Source: Ichthyophthirius multifiliis (taxonomy: Eukaryota; Ciliophora; Oligohymenophorea; Hymenostomatida). From it: a stretch of 64,000 bases of DNA. The stretch covers positions 37,264 through 101,263 of the forward strand of contig NW_004086028.1 in the NCBI RefSeq assembly GCF_000220395.1. The letters run 5' to 3'. The notes beneath the pieces were generated by a model. The model had not been told where the DNA came from. It was given only the letters and a program-made list of their open reading frames with translations, and did not search any database. A program made the translations under genes and the position numbers. Shown here one piece after another: positions 38,290 through 50,744 of the stretch; positions within the stretch are counted from its first letter, which is position 1; every line of letters begins with the position of its first letter.

Positions 38290-38790
38290 TTTTTTAAAAA
38301 AGAGTGCCTAATTTATTTTAAATTTTTATTTCATATTACTGTTAATAATCATTTATTATTTAAAGAAAATTATCTTTAGAAATAGAAGCTATTACTGCCA
38401 TTGAATTTGTTTTCAAAGAATGTTAATAAGGCAAGACTATACAGTAATAAATTAAAGTTCTCAAAAAAAAATTCCTTGCCGCTTTTATTTTTTTATAGTC
38501 ATTGTATTTTATATTAATATAGTTTATTATTTATAAAATAATACCTATTCTTTTAATAAGAAATATAAATTTTCTGATTATTCTTCTTTTGTAAAAATAT
38601 ATTAATTATAAGCTAATATTTTTTTTGCATTTTTTAAGATAATTTGAATATTTCAAACTAATCTTTTAATAATGACTATTTTTTAGCTTTTTTCAAATAT
38701 ATTTTATTTCCTAATAATAATTTGAACATTTTCTTTAATTATTCTTTTCTTCATATAAATATTTATTTTCCATATATAATCCTTATTCTT
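38290..38790 (-). pseudogene. Broken inverted copy of the channel nucleotide-binding domain
   Basis: The minus strand carries a degenerate paralogue of the CNBD of the channel at 33127-36704. Matching segments in order: LLKDQFEIFKLSQKM (cf. ILRDSFDVYKLSQKM), YNQYIFTKEEQSENLYFLLK (cf. FNQYIFTEGDQSEYLYFLLK), an intron-like 63-nt stretch at a comparable position, SLKTNSMAVIASISKD followed by NFLQIIND (cf. SVKTNSTVVLAQISKE and DFLQVIKD). The frame breaks at the T8 run 38619-38626 (-1 on the coding strand), and the GKIFGQ region is garbled. No pore region is present. It is a partial duplicate, inverted, about 3 kb from its relative. Confidence 0.75.
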
Positions 38791-41295
38791 TTCTATAAAA
38801 TTATTTTATAGTATCTCCAATTTAAATCAAGGAAAAAACAAAAACAAAAGTAGAAATAAAAAAACATAACATAAATTTTTTCATCTGAAAAAAATAGATT
38901 ATAATTTTGAGAGATTATTTAATACATTTTGTTTTAGGGTGCCCCCTAGCCCATATTAGAAATAGATATAACGGCCAAATACATAATATCAATATATATA
39001 TCTATGTAATTAGGCTTAAAAATTTTTATCAATATTATGACAAGATTTTTATAACTATATAAATTATAATTTAGATGACTATAATTTAATTTTTAACAGT
39101 GTAATTAAAATTTATTTAAAGCGATTTATAATTTAATTATGTAAATATTTAAAAAAACTTTTATTGTTACTATTTTAAAATATTGAATCTCTAATAATTT
39201 AAATTTTCTTTATTTAAAAAGTTTGAATAGGATTTAGAAAAAATATACTTTTTATTTTATTATAAATTCTTTTAAGTAAAATAATATATTATTGAAATAT
39301 TAAATATTATTCATATTTAAAGTTAAGGGATGTATTATATTAACATTTTATTAAAAAAAAAAAACTAATATAAATTATTATTAATATTAATTGAAAGTGA
39401 TATAATTAAAAATTATTATAATTATTAAATATATGATAATATTTTATTTATATTAAATACTTTTATATTTTTATTTATATAATTAATTAATTTAGAGAAA
39501 ATTATAATAATATTTTGCAATTATTATAATATATAAAAGATATTAATTACAAATTTTATTTAAAATAAAATAATTTTTTTAAATAATTTAATTTTAATAA
39601 ATAAAATAGTTAATTTTAATTTATAAATTTATCTAATAATTTGAATAAAAAATAGAATACATTATATATTATATTTTAAAAATCATATAATATAATAATA
39701 TATAATATTAAAATTTAAATTATTATTTTTATTTATATATTATACATGAAAATTAAATATTATATATATAATCTATATTTAAAGATATAAATCTATATTT
39801 TTATATATTATTAAAATTATTATAATAAATATAAAAAAAACTAAAATCTTTATATATATATTAAAAATATATATATTAATATATATTATATATATATATA
39901 TATTATATTATATTTATGTTTTTATATATATATTTATATATATATTTATTAATTATTATATTTCTTTTGTAATATTAAAAATTTATACATTTAGATATTG
40001 ATAATCTATTTTATATTTAAATAATTATTTCATTTTAATTACTTATAATATTTATGATTTTTCTTTACTAAAATTTTTAAAATAATTATATTATATTTAA
40101 AATATTAAATTATTTATAAAATCTTTAATTATATAATTTTTTTTTGTTAATTTAATTCTTAAAATTTTTATTATATATTATATATTATAATATAATAATA
40201 TACTATAATATAAAAAAATGTACATTAATTTTTTTTTTTTTTATATATATTTTTCATTCGAAATGCAATTTTTTAAATTTATTCAATTTTTAATAATAAA
40301 TGAAATTTTATATATTATTTTTATTATACATATTTATGTTTAAATTACCTAAAATTATATTTTTATTATTTACATACTTGTTTTTAATTTGCTATAAATG
40401 CAAAAAAAATTTATAATACTAGATTACTTGAATTTAACTATTTAGAGCAAAATATTACCACTAAGAATTTTTTTTTTCCTCATTTACTCTTAAGTTTAAT
40501 AAAAGTTTAAAGAATTTAGTCTTTTATCGTTTTCATGAAACTTTTATTTATAAATACTTTAGATTTTACTTAAGAAATGTAAATTTTTTTAATTTACATT
40601 TATTTTTAGCTAATTTCTCTTTTTTTATGCTTAAATTAAAGTTTTAAAGTATTTGCAACATTGAATTTTATTTATTTAAAAAGTTATTTATTATATGGTT
40701 AATTTTTTTTGGAAATATATTTTGAGAGTATTAGCACAATAGTGTTTTTGATTGACAATTAAAAATATTATTTATGTACTTTAAATTCATTATATTGCTT
40801 TGAATTTCAATTATTTATTACAAAATTAAAAATTTAAACAAAAATTTTTTATTAATGTTTGGTTTTTAAATATTTAGTTTTTTTTTATATAAAGTTTTAT
40901 TTATTTATGAGATTTTTTTTTGATATATAATAAAATCTATTAAAAAAGTTTAATAAATTATTGAAAGTTAATAGTAAAATAAAATATTAATTTAATTTTT
41001 TTTGAACTTTTAATAATTTTTTTATTTTTAACAAAAAATTATTTTACAAAATTAATATATTAAAATATTTTCTTTCAAATTATATCTCAATTTTTTTATT
41101 TTCAATTAAAAGCTATATTAAAAATAATAAATGTTAATTATTCAATATTTTTAAATATAATAACAAAAAAAAATATTAATTAAACTATTAAAATATATAA
41201 TTTAAATAAAAAAATAAAACATTTTTTACTAATTTAATAAAAAAAAGAAAAAACAAAAATAATAATAAAATTTAAAAAATAAGTAAAAAAAAGAG
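38791..41295. other. Long AT-rich intergenic
   Basis: 2.5 kb with the longest gene-free A+T stretch in the window, including (AT)n at 39850-39960. A small GC-rich blip lies at 38937-38952. No gene, repeat family or RNA is supported. It ends at the SPAG6 leader. Confidence 0.5.
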
Positions 41296-42934
41296 ATGAG
41301 TCGTGCAGTATTACAACCATTTGAAGAATACTAAAAAGCCAGAGTTCAATTTGTGTAAACAGTAGCTGTATTAGCTAGAAAGCCTTAAAACATCGAAGCA
41401 TTGCAAGCAGCTGGTGTTATGGCCTTACTTAAGCCATTATTATTAGACAATGTTCCATCAATCCAACAAAGTGCAGCCTTAGCATTAGGTCGTTTAGCCA
41501 ATTATTCCGAAGATTTAGCTGAAGCAGTAGTCTCAGCCGATATATTGAACCAATTAGTATTAAGTCTATCTGAATAGAATCGTTTTTACAAAAAAGCAGC
41601 TGCCTTTGTCCTCAGAGCAGTAGCTAAACATTCGACAAGTTTGGCCTAAAATGTCGTCGATTCAGGCGCATTGGATGCTTTAGTTGTTTGTTTGGAAGAA
41701 TTCGATCCTTCAGTTAAAGAAGCAGCTGCTTGGGCTCTTTCAAATATTGCAAAACACTCTAGTGATTTAGCTTAAAGTGTGGTTGAAGTTGGAGCTGTTC
41801 CTTTATTAGTTTTATGTCTTTAAGAGCCTGAAACTGCTCTTAAAAGGATATCTGCAGGTGCTTTAGGTGAAATATGTAGACATTCTTAAGAATTAGCATA
41901 AAGTGTCGTTGATGCAGGTACACATTTTTTTTTTTCTTTTTTTTAAATAAAAAAATAAAGATTTATTTATTTATTTTTTAAGGTGCTGTGCCATTTTTGA
42001 GTGCATTAATTCCACATAATGATGCTTAATTGAAAAGATAAGTATGTAATTGTTTGGGTTACATTGCTAGACATACAATTGATTTGGCAGAAAGAGTAGT
42101 CGAAGCTGAAGTATTCCCAAAAATACTCTATAGGCTGAAAGATTAGGATTTATTAGTCAGAAAATTCGCAGCTACTTGTATACGTGAAATAGCTAAATAA
42201 TCATAAGATATGGCAAAACTTATATGTAATTCTGGGGGAGCAGTAGCCATAGTAGATTATATTAATGATGCTAAAGAAAGTGCTAGACTTCCTGGAATTA
42301 TTACCTTAGGTTATATTTCTGCTTTTGACGAATCTTTAGCTATGGGTGTAATTTCAGCAAAAGGTATTTTTTTTTTATAAAAAAATAAAAATATATATAA
42401 TATATAAAAAAAGGTATTCCTCCATTAAAAGATGCACTTATTAAAGAAAAAGATGATCTAGTTTAAGCTGCTGCAGCCTGGACTTTAGGTTAAATTGGAG
42501 GACATAGTCCTGATCATGCAAGGGCTATGGCTGAAGCAGATATTCCAAGTGCATTATTAGCAGTGTATAAATTTAAAGATAGTAGTGAAGATTTAAAAAA
42601 AAAAGCTAAAAAAGGCCTTAAAAGTATTTTGTAAATGTGCAGTTTCTTAAATGCTTTAGAGCCTTTAATTTCTGAAGCTCCAGACGATATTTTATAATAT
42701 GTATTACATTAATTTGCTAAAACTCTCCCACATGATAATGTGGCGAAAAAGAGTTTCGTTTAATCCGAAGGTCTTAAAAAAATTTAAGAAATTAAAGCTG
42801 CTCCAGGATCCAAATTAAGATAGTATATAGATTCTATTAACTCTATTTATCCCTAGGAAATCATTTAATATTATACTCCCGGTTATTAGTAAACTTTACT
42901 TAAAAAATTGGATGACTATAATACTGGTGATTGA
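41296..42934 (+). CDS. SPAG6: SPAG6/PF16, axonemal central-pair protein
   Basis: Exons 41296-41917, 41983-42363 and 42414-42934 join to 507 codons, against 509 in human SPAG6. Armadillo repeats run throughout: start MSRAVLQPFEEYQKARVQFV, then PSIQQSAALALGRLANYSEDLA, NRFYKKAAAFVLRAVAKHS, VKEAAAWALSNIAKHS, ALKRISAGALGEI, RLPGIITLGYISA, and AAAAWTLGQIGGHSPDHAR, ending YYTPGYQQTLL. Colinearity with the family is complete. The protein stabilises the C1 microtubule of the central pair and is needed for ciliary beating. The A-rich leader precedes ATG; TAA/TAG Gln codons are scarcer than in neighbours, and the GC content is visibly higher, as expected for a highly expressed structural gene. Confidence 0.97.
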
Positions 42935-43269
42935 TTTATTTTATTTTTTGTTCTTGTTTTTCTACATTTTTTTTTAGTTTAATATTTTATATTACAAATT
43001 ATTTTATTTTTTTATGATTATTATTAAATATATTTATTTTATCATGTTTTTTTTTTTTTTTAAACAAAAAAATAAGTAAATAATATTTTATTACTAAATT
43101 TTTATATTTGTTTGATTGATTTTTTTTTTATTAACTTTAAAACACAAATAAGAGTTATTATTATTTATTATAAAAAAATAATAAACTTAGGAAAAAAAAA
43201 AAAAAAAAAGCAATAAGTTTATTCCATACAAATATTAATAATAAAACAGCAAATCTTATATTAAAAAAA
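42935..43269. other. AT-rich intergenic
   Basis: T-rich 3' sequence of SPAG6 and the A-rich leader of the next gene (A19 at 43191-43209). Confidence 0.5.
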
Positions 43270-43731
43270 ATGAATAATGTAAAAAAAATAAAAGTACCAA
43301 AAAAATTTGATAAAGATAAAAGTTCTTCATTATAAAAAAAATAAAAAAAATAATCAAAATCACCTCATAAAAAATCTAAATCTTCAGAAAAAGAAAAGAA
43401 ATCTTTATCAAAACCTAAAACTCCGAAAAATAAAAAGTAAGGGGTAAAACAAAAAATATCGAAATCTTTAGAAAAACCAAATAAATTATAAAAATAAATA
43501 AATGAAGAAATATAAAAAAATGACAAAAAACGAAATATTAGTAGTTCAAATTCTAATGAGAATAAAAAAAATATTAAATAGGAAAAAAATCATAAATAAA
43601 TAAAAGAAATTAAGCCAGTTTAAGGTTAATAAGAAAAAAAAAATAAAAATAATACTTCTCCTCCACATAAAGAACCAAAATAAGTTGAAAAACATAATTT
43701 TGTTTAAAAAAAAACAAATAAAAATAATTGA
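43270..43731 (+). CDS. Lysine/serine-rich basic protein
   Basis: A single exon of 153 codons from ATG 43270 to TGA 43729-43731. Composition is dominated by Lys, Asn, Gln and Ser, with short KSP-like patches (KQSKSPHKKSKSSEKEKKS, KPKTPKNKK) and TSPPHKEPK near the end. It is probably disordered and nuclear or microtubule-associated by composition only. Not recognised. Confidence 0.7.
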
Positions 43732-44109
43732 ATGTATTATTTTATTTTATAATTATGTTTATTTACTTTCTATCATAAAAAAATTAAAGATTTTCATTAA
43801 AATTATGATAAATTGAATATATAATAATAATAATAATAATAAAAATATTATTATTTATAGCTTTTTATTATAGTTTAAAACATTTTAAAAGTAACAAAAA
43901 ATATAATTATTATTAAACATATACTTTATTTATTTATTTGATATAAAATTTATTTTATTTTCTTATATTCATATAATATTTATTGATTATTTTATAATAT
44001 AAATAACAAAAAAAAAAAAATTAAAATAAGTACTTTACAAAAAAAAAAAAATAATATATAAAAATTAAATCTCTTTATATAAATAATTAATATAAAAGAA
44101 AAACAAAAA
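43732..44109. other. AT-rich intergenic
   Basis: Spacer between plus-strand genes, with short TAA repeats at 43825-43845. Nothing is supported. Confidence 0.5.
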
Positions 44110-46246
44110 ATGGGATAAATAGCTATATAAGTATAAAAGATATTTTGTTGTAAAGATAAAGATAATACATAAGAAATAAAATATCAAGAAATGAAATAAT
44201 ATTTTAAAATATAAAATGATCACTAATATTTTTTCGATGAAGCCTGGTTTGCAAAAGATGAAACAGTATTATTTATTCCAGAGAAGTTTATATTTTTATA
44301 CAATAATTATGAAGAAGATAACGTCCAAATGGAAAAAACATGGAAATAAATAGATTTACGTTCTAATATAAAGCATGGAGTACTCGAAAGAGATGATAAA
44401 ACTGAAGTTTTAGCCCCCAAATGGAAATATTTAATTAGAAAGTATTTTTACTTTGTATTTTTCTATTTATCAAAAAAAAAAGAAAAAAAAATCATATATA
44501 TAAATATTTATTATTATTTTATTTTTTAAAACAAAAAGAGGTGTACCAATGTAAATAATGAAACAAATAATACTTGATATTTACAAAAGAACATTTACAG
44601 ATAACGAAATGGAATATTAAATTGCATTAAAAATAGTTTTTAAAGATTAAATTCCTGCTAATTTTAGAAACACTCCTATTTTTATGCAAGACAATAGACC
44701 CTTAGAGGAAATAGTTAAAATAAATATTCTAAACAAATAAGGTTATGACGCTTTAAAAAGAATAATGTGGGTTTTAACTGAAATGTATTTTTAAATTGAA
44801 TATAATCCAATGGTTATTTAAATTGCGTCAATGCTTCTTGTGTTTATTAAAGAAGAAGATGCTTATTGTGTATTAAAGTGTATGATTGAGGATTCTATTA
44901 AATTATTAAATACTAATAATTAAGTAAAAAATATTCTAAATTATGCTCATTTATTAATTTTTTCCTTTAAAGGGTGATGAAGTATAGAGAGCTATGAGAT
45001 GGCATTTTTTAATGAATAAAAATGATTTTGTTAGATTTTTAAAGGCGTTTTTTGATACTGTAATTTAAAAAAGTGCCACTTTTAATCAAATTATTACTCA
45101 TTTTAAAGAAATTGGATTTGATTATTCTGATTTTTTTGCAGATATTACAAATAGTATTTTTTATGGATATTTATCTTTTTCTGCTGTTGTGAAAGTTTTT
45201 ATTATGTATATGAATGAAGGAATTAAAGTTTATTTTAGATTTATGTATGCATTATGCTATATGTTAAAAGATGATATTTTGAAAGTATTAATAACTTTAG
45301 ATTTTATATTTTTATAGAAAAAAAAAAAAAAAAAGACAAGAGATAGATCAACAATGAAAAGCTTAATAAGAAACAAAGGTTTAAATTTAGATTTAAAATA
45401 AATAAGATCTATGATACAAGTTTATTATATTTTTAAAGCATTTACATTAAATTTATATTTATTTTAAAAGAAAGGATTTAGCTTAAGATTAACTAAATTT
45501 AAGAAATAATTAGATAGATATAGTATAGATCCTAATCAAAAAAATGAAGCGAAAAAAATTTATTATCTTCCTCATTTTAATTAATAATCTAATATAATAT
45601 AATAAGAATAAGTAAATAACGATAGTCTAATTTAAAATAACTTACTTTTTTTTTTAATTTTTAGTTGGAAATTATTTGGGATTGGCTACCTTCTGTACTT
45701 AAGCTTTGTGATCCTATTTAAATATGGGCAACTAGTAAAGATGGATTTTCTTTGAATAATTTATACAAAAAATGTGAAAATTATATAGGTAAATAAATGT
45801 TAATTTTAATAAAATCTGATGTTAATAATGCTGTAATATATATATATATATATATATGAAAAAATAAAAAATTGAATAAAATTAAAAAAGATATTCGGTG
45901 TTTATTGTGATGAAATGCTTTCTTTAGATTCAAAAAGAACTTATTATGGCTCAAGTGAAACGTTCGTATTTTAGCTATATCCTAATAAAATTAAATATGA
46001 AAGTTAAACAGAAGATAACCATCATTGTTATTCTTGTAAGGATTATTTTACTTTTGGATCTAATGGGTAATTTTATTTTTATTTTTTAATAAGCAATTTT
46101 AAATTTAGAATTGCTATTATGATAGATTAAGAATTAAACAAAGGACACACAGAAAATTGTTAAACATATAAAAGTGATATATTAACTGGCGAAAAATAAA
46201 AAACGAATTTGTTTGTTAAGATTTAGAAATTTATACATTTGAATGA
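44110..46246 (+). CDS. TBC-TLDc domain protein
   Basis: Exons 44110-44441, 44539-44923, 44973-45284, 45318-45419, 45471-45611, 45665-45832, 45891-46066 and 46109-46246 cover about 585 codons. A TBC-like helical domain lies in the first half (KWKYLIRKGVPMQ, LKRIMWVLTEMYFQIEYNP, QIASMLLVFIKEEDAYC). It is followed by a TLDc domain: IWATSKDGFSLNNLY, FGVYCDEML, ETFVFQLYP, YFTFGSNGIAIMID and final DLEIYTFE. TBC plus TLDc is the arrangement of TBC1D24-type proteins, linked to Rab/ARF6 traffic, V-ATPase and oxidation resistance. Phases are exact until 46198-46203, where one extra A is needed to reach the proper TLDc end and TGA 46244-46246. It sits directly upstream of a Rab gene. Confidence 0.82.
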
Positions 46247-46484
46247 GAAAACTATATATCAAAAATATATTACATATAAATCTTTTTTATTGTTTTTAGT
46301 TAATTAATAAAATTTAATAAAATTTGATACCTTTTTTATATAATATTAATATACATAAAATAAAAATTTATAAAAATTAATTTAGAAAATATAAATTAAA
46401 TAAAAATTAAATAATATTATATATTTTTTTATAAATATAAAAAACTTCTATTTTTAATTAATTCAAACCAAAACTAAAAATAAA

Positions 46485-47393
46485 ATGTAGTAATAAACAA
46501 ATGAAAGTAGTAGAATGACATCGAACTTCTCTACAACTACCCGAGTTAAGCATAAAATAATATTTTTAGGCGATTAATAAGTAGGAAAATCATGTATTAT
46601 TGAGCGTTTTATGTATGATGTATTTGATGAAAAATCACATGTATTAAGAAAAAAAATAAAAAAAAAAAAAATAGAGAGATAGAATTAAATTTAAAATTTT
46701 ATTATATTTTATTTTTTTTAAAAAAAAAATAAGTCAACAGTAGGAGTTGATTTTTTAGCAAAAACATTACATACTGGTGATAAAAGTGTGCGCCTTTAAT
46801 TATGGGACACTGCAGGTTAAGAAAGATTTAGAAGCTTAATACCTTCATATTTAAGAGATGCAAATTGTGCAATAATTGTGTTTGATGTTACAAGTAAAAT
46901 AACCAAAAAATATTTTTTTTAAAAAAAATAATAATAAAAAAAAAGCAAAGGAAAGTTTAGATAATATAGATAAATGGATTAAAGATTATAAAGATAATAG
47001 AGGAACTGAGGCATATTGTGTTTTAGTTGCAAATAAAATTGATTTAAAATTATGTAAAAAAAAAATTTCAAAAAATATTATTTTTTAAATATTAAAAAAG
47101 CAAGGGTTATTACAACTGAAACAGCATAATAAAAAGCATAAAGTTTAAATATGCCGTATTATGAAGTTTCAGCAAAATCAGGGGAAAATATATTAGAGAC
47201 TTTTAAGTAAGTTTCAACTTATTTACAGTAAGTATAAGAAAATCATAACTAAGATAAAAATGAAAGTTAGTAATAATAATAAATAAATCCAGAACATAGT
47301 ATGGCTACAAATAAGGAAACTATATAATTAAAAGAAAATCAAAAAAAAGATGAATAATAATAAGTTATTAAAAAAAAATGTTGTTCTTAATGA
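46485..47393 (+). CDS. RAB6: Rab6-like small GTPase
   Basis: Exons 46485-46640, 46734-46893, 46946-47053 and 47101-47393 join to 238 codons. G-box motifs are complete: P-loop GDQQVGKSC, STVGVDFLAKT (switch I, effector Thr), WDTAGQERF, NKID (in LVANKIDL) and VSAKSG. The RFRSLIPSYLRDA and VRLQLWDTAGQ contexts are typical of Rab6. Rab6 works in Golgi and retrograde vesicle traffic. The P-loop has QQ in place of the usual S before VGKS, which may alter nucleotide handling. The C-terminus is Gln-rich and ends KKCCSQ, a dicysteine prenylation site. Introns are 47-93 nt. Confidence 0.95.
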
Positions 47394-49045
47394 ATTAAAA
47401 ATTAAATTATTAAATAATTTTAATAAAAAAAAAATATAATTATTAATAAAATAAATAAAATCCTTATAATTTAATATAAAAAAAAAATATATATATATGA
47501 AATTAATTATATTAAATAAAAAAATAATATAAATAATAAAAACTTGTTTTAATGCAGTTATAGATGAAATTCTAAAATCTATATATTTATGAGATATAAT
47601 AAATAATAATAAAATAAAAATATAAAAATTTATTTATTTTTAAATATTTTTTTATAACATAATTTATTTAAAATAACAAAAAAATATTTTATTTAATAAA
47701 AATATATAAATATATAAATATATAAATATATAAATATTTATATTTATACATATATATATAAATATTATATATATATATATATTTATATTTATTATAAATA
47801 AATAATTACTTTTATATTCTTTATTATTAAATATATTAGGATAAAAATATCTTAATACTATATTTCTAATACTAATAATTTAATCAATAAATAATTTTAT
47901 ATATTTTTTTATATATTTTTTATAAAATATATTAAATAAAATTTTTTAATTAAATATTAAATTTATATTTATTATATAATATTTTTATTTATTAATAATT
48001 TACTCATATAATTATTTTTTTATTTTTAATATATAAAATATATATTTTTCTTATTTATTATAAAAAAATTTGTTATAATAAAATAATAAAAATTCATTAT
48101 TATATATAACATTTTAAACACAAAAATATTGTTATCATATTATTAATTTTGTTTTTTTTTTATATTTACTTCTTTTTTTATTCAATATAATTTTAATTAT
48201 TATATCTAATATTATATTATTATAATTTCATTTATTTTATTTATTTTTTACAATATTAATTATTATTGAATTATAAAAATATTATCATAAAATATTTATT
48301 AAAAATATATAGTTTTTAATATCTTATTTGCAGTGATTTTTAAAATTTATTTAAATTATTTACATATTTTTTAAAATTAAATAAAAATTATTTTTTTATA
48401 TATATATTTTTAAAAGTAATAATAATATTTAATGTTATTTTTATTAATAAATAATATAATTTATTTAAAAAAATTTAAAAATAACATGCTATTTTTATTT
48501 TATAAAGAAAAATATAAAATTAAAAACAGAAAGTATTTATTTAAGTAAATAATATTGAATAAAAAAATCAAAATTTAATTTAAAAAGTTATCAGTATTTA
48601 ATTAAAAAAAATATAAGAATGTAATTTAAAAAAATTAATAAATAAAAGTTATTATGATGTTATTATCAGTAAATACAAAATATATGGAATAAATATAAAT
48701 AAAGAAAATATTTATTAAATATTTTATTACCTAAATATATATATATTATATATATAAAAAATTATATATTTATATATATTAATTATATTTATATTTTTAT
48801 ATATACAAATAAAAATATTATTAAAGTAAAGAAAATAAAATAATATAAATTTAAACAAAGTATAGTATAGTAAAGTATAAATAAAGTAAAAAAAAAAAAA
48901 AACAAATACATAACAAAACAAAACAAATCAAAACAAAACATACAAAACAAACCAATAAAAAATCAAAAAAACAAAAAAACAAAAAACACAATAAAAAAAA
49001 ACAATAACAAAAAGAAATCAGATAAAATATATTTAAAAAAAAAAA
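47394..49045. other. AT-rich intergenic with A/C-biased leader
   Basis: 1.65 kb. Most is A+T with (AT)n at 47700-47785. From about 48895 to 49010 the plus strand is almost only A and C (repeated CAAAA-type units), leading up to the next ATG. No gene is supported. Confidence 0.55.
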
Positions 49046-50209
49046 ATGGAATAAAATTCAAATACAACAGATTAAAAAGATTTTTTTTCTTTAAAAAATT
49101 CAGAAAGCTTAACATTTATACAATCCAGTGAATCCACAAATGAGAAAAACGAGGATCTATCATAAGAACTTACCAAAAACAATTCCAAAATTCCCGAAAA
49201 AATTTTCGAAAAATAAAATCTCCTTGATAAAATGTAAAAATTTAAGCAAGAACTTCTCGAAGCATATTAAAAATCCTAATAAGACTATTAAAAATTAAAA
49301 GAAAAGCACTCAAATAATTTGCAAATAGATTAAAAAACAGAATCTTCCAAAAATCTTCTTTCATAATTAGAAGAAGAAAAAATATCTAAATTATCATCAA
49401 TAAAAATACAAAAAGATTCCAATAATATCACTTTGGAAAAAACTGAAGACATATAAAAACTCAAATCCAAATATAAATAAAAAATTTAAATGCTAAAGGA
49501 TAATATAGAGGACTTAGAACTTCAAAAAAATCAATTAAATGAAAAAAATATTCATTAAGCAAAGTTTATTTCATAACTTAAACAAGATCTATAGCTTTAA
49601 AATGAAGAAAACTTAACCGAAAAAATTAAAAATATGAAACAAAAATAAAAAAATACTTAAAAATTTATTAATTGTATATTTGATATGGTAAATAATTGTT
49701 ACCCTTAATAAGATAATGGAACTTAATAAGTTCCTAATTTGAAATAAATATGGAAATGTTTAAAAGAAATAATGTAGGAATATATTTATTTGAAAAACTA
49801 GGCTTTATATTAAAAAAAATATGGATAAGATTTAATGTTCAAATCTTGCTTAATCCAAAACCAAATATAAGAAAACGAAATGCTTGTTTAAGATATAAAA
49901 ATGGTTTTGAAAATTCAAAAAAATAAAGAAATACTGCCCTTTATATAATAAATTGTTTAAGAAAATGAGGCTTTTAAATAATTTTAGAGTTAATAAGGAT
50001 TTATCTAAAATGAACAAATAAAACAAAAACAATAAACTTAAAGTTCTACTTTTAATACTAATTTAGAAAATAATTACAATTTTACTAATGTATAGGCTAA
50101 GAAAAAAAGCATTAAATCAAACAAATTAAGATTTTAAAGTCCATAATAATAAAGGTACTAATAAAATTATTTTTAATCAAATCCTTATGCTTATATTAAT
50201 TTAAATTGA
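49046..50209 (+). CDS. Coiled-coil hypothetical protein
   Basis: An intron-less frame of 387 codons from ATG 49046 to TGA 50207-50209. A Ser/Asn-rich N-terminus (SSESTNEKNEDLSQEL) leads to a long coiled coil (DKMQKFKQELLEAYQKSQQ, LKDNIEDLELQKNQL), a short globular-looking section with cysteines (NCIFDMVNNCYP, KSCLIQNQ), and a Gln-rich tail (RFQSPQQQRYQQ). The composition resembles ciliate cytoskeletal and basal-body scaffold proteins. No family is recognised. Confidence 0.75.
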
Positions 50210-50744
50210 AGATAAAAATAAATATTATATATATAAAAAAATAAAAAATATATAGTTTTTATATTTTGTTTAAAAATCATAATTATTAACAAAAAATTTT
50301 GATTTTTTTTAAAATAATTTAAATTTTGTAAATATCATATATATATTTTTTTTATTTGAAAATATTTTTATATTTAATAATATCATCTTAGCATTTAACT
50401 CAATATAGATAAAAAAAATAAGTTTTAATCATTTATAAGCTTATTAAATTTAATTTCCTTTAAATTGAATTATAATGAAAATTAAAAAAATTAATATTAT
50501 TATAATTATTAAATATATATTATTTTTTTTAATTTTTATGTTTTTAAATGAATACTAAATTTTTAATTTATCAAAATTAATAATATCATCAAGAAAATAT
50601 TAAACATTTTTAATTTTGATTTAAAATATTATCATATTTTAATATTATATTTATTTAAAAATCTATTTAAAAAACAAAGTTTTAAAATAAATTACATTTT
50701 TATTTATTTTTTATTATAAATACAATTTTTTAAAATATTTTTTC
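50210..50744. other. AT-rich convergent intergenic
   Basis: A+T sequence between convergent genes; nothing is supported. Confidence 0.5.
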
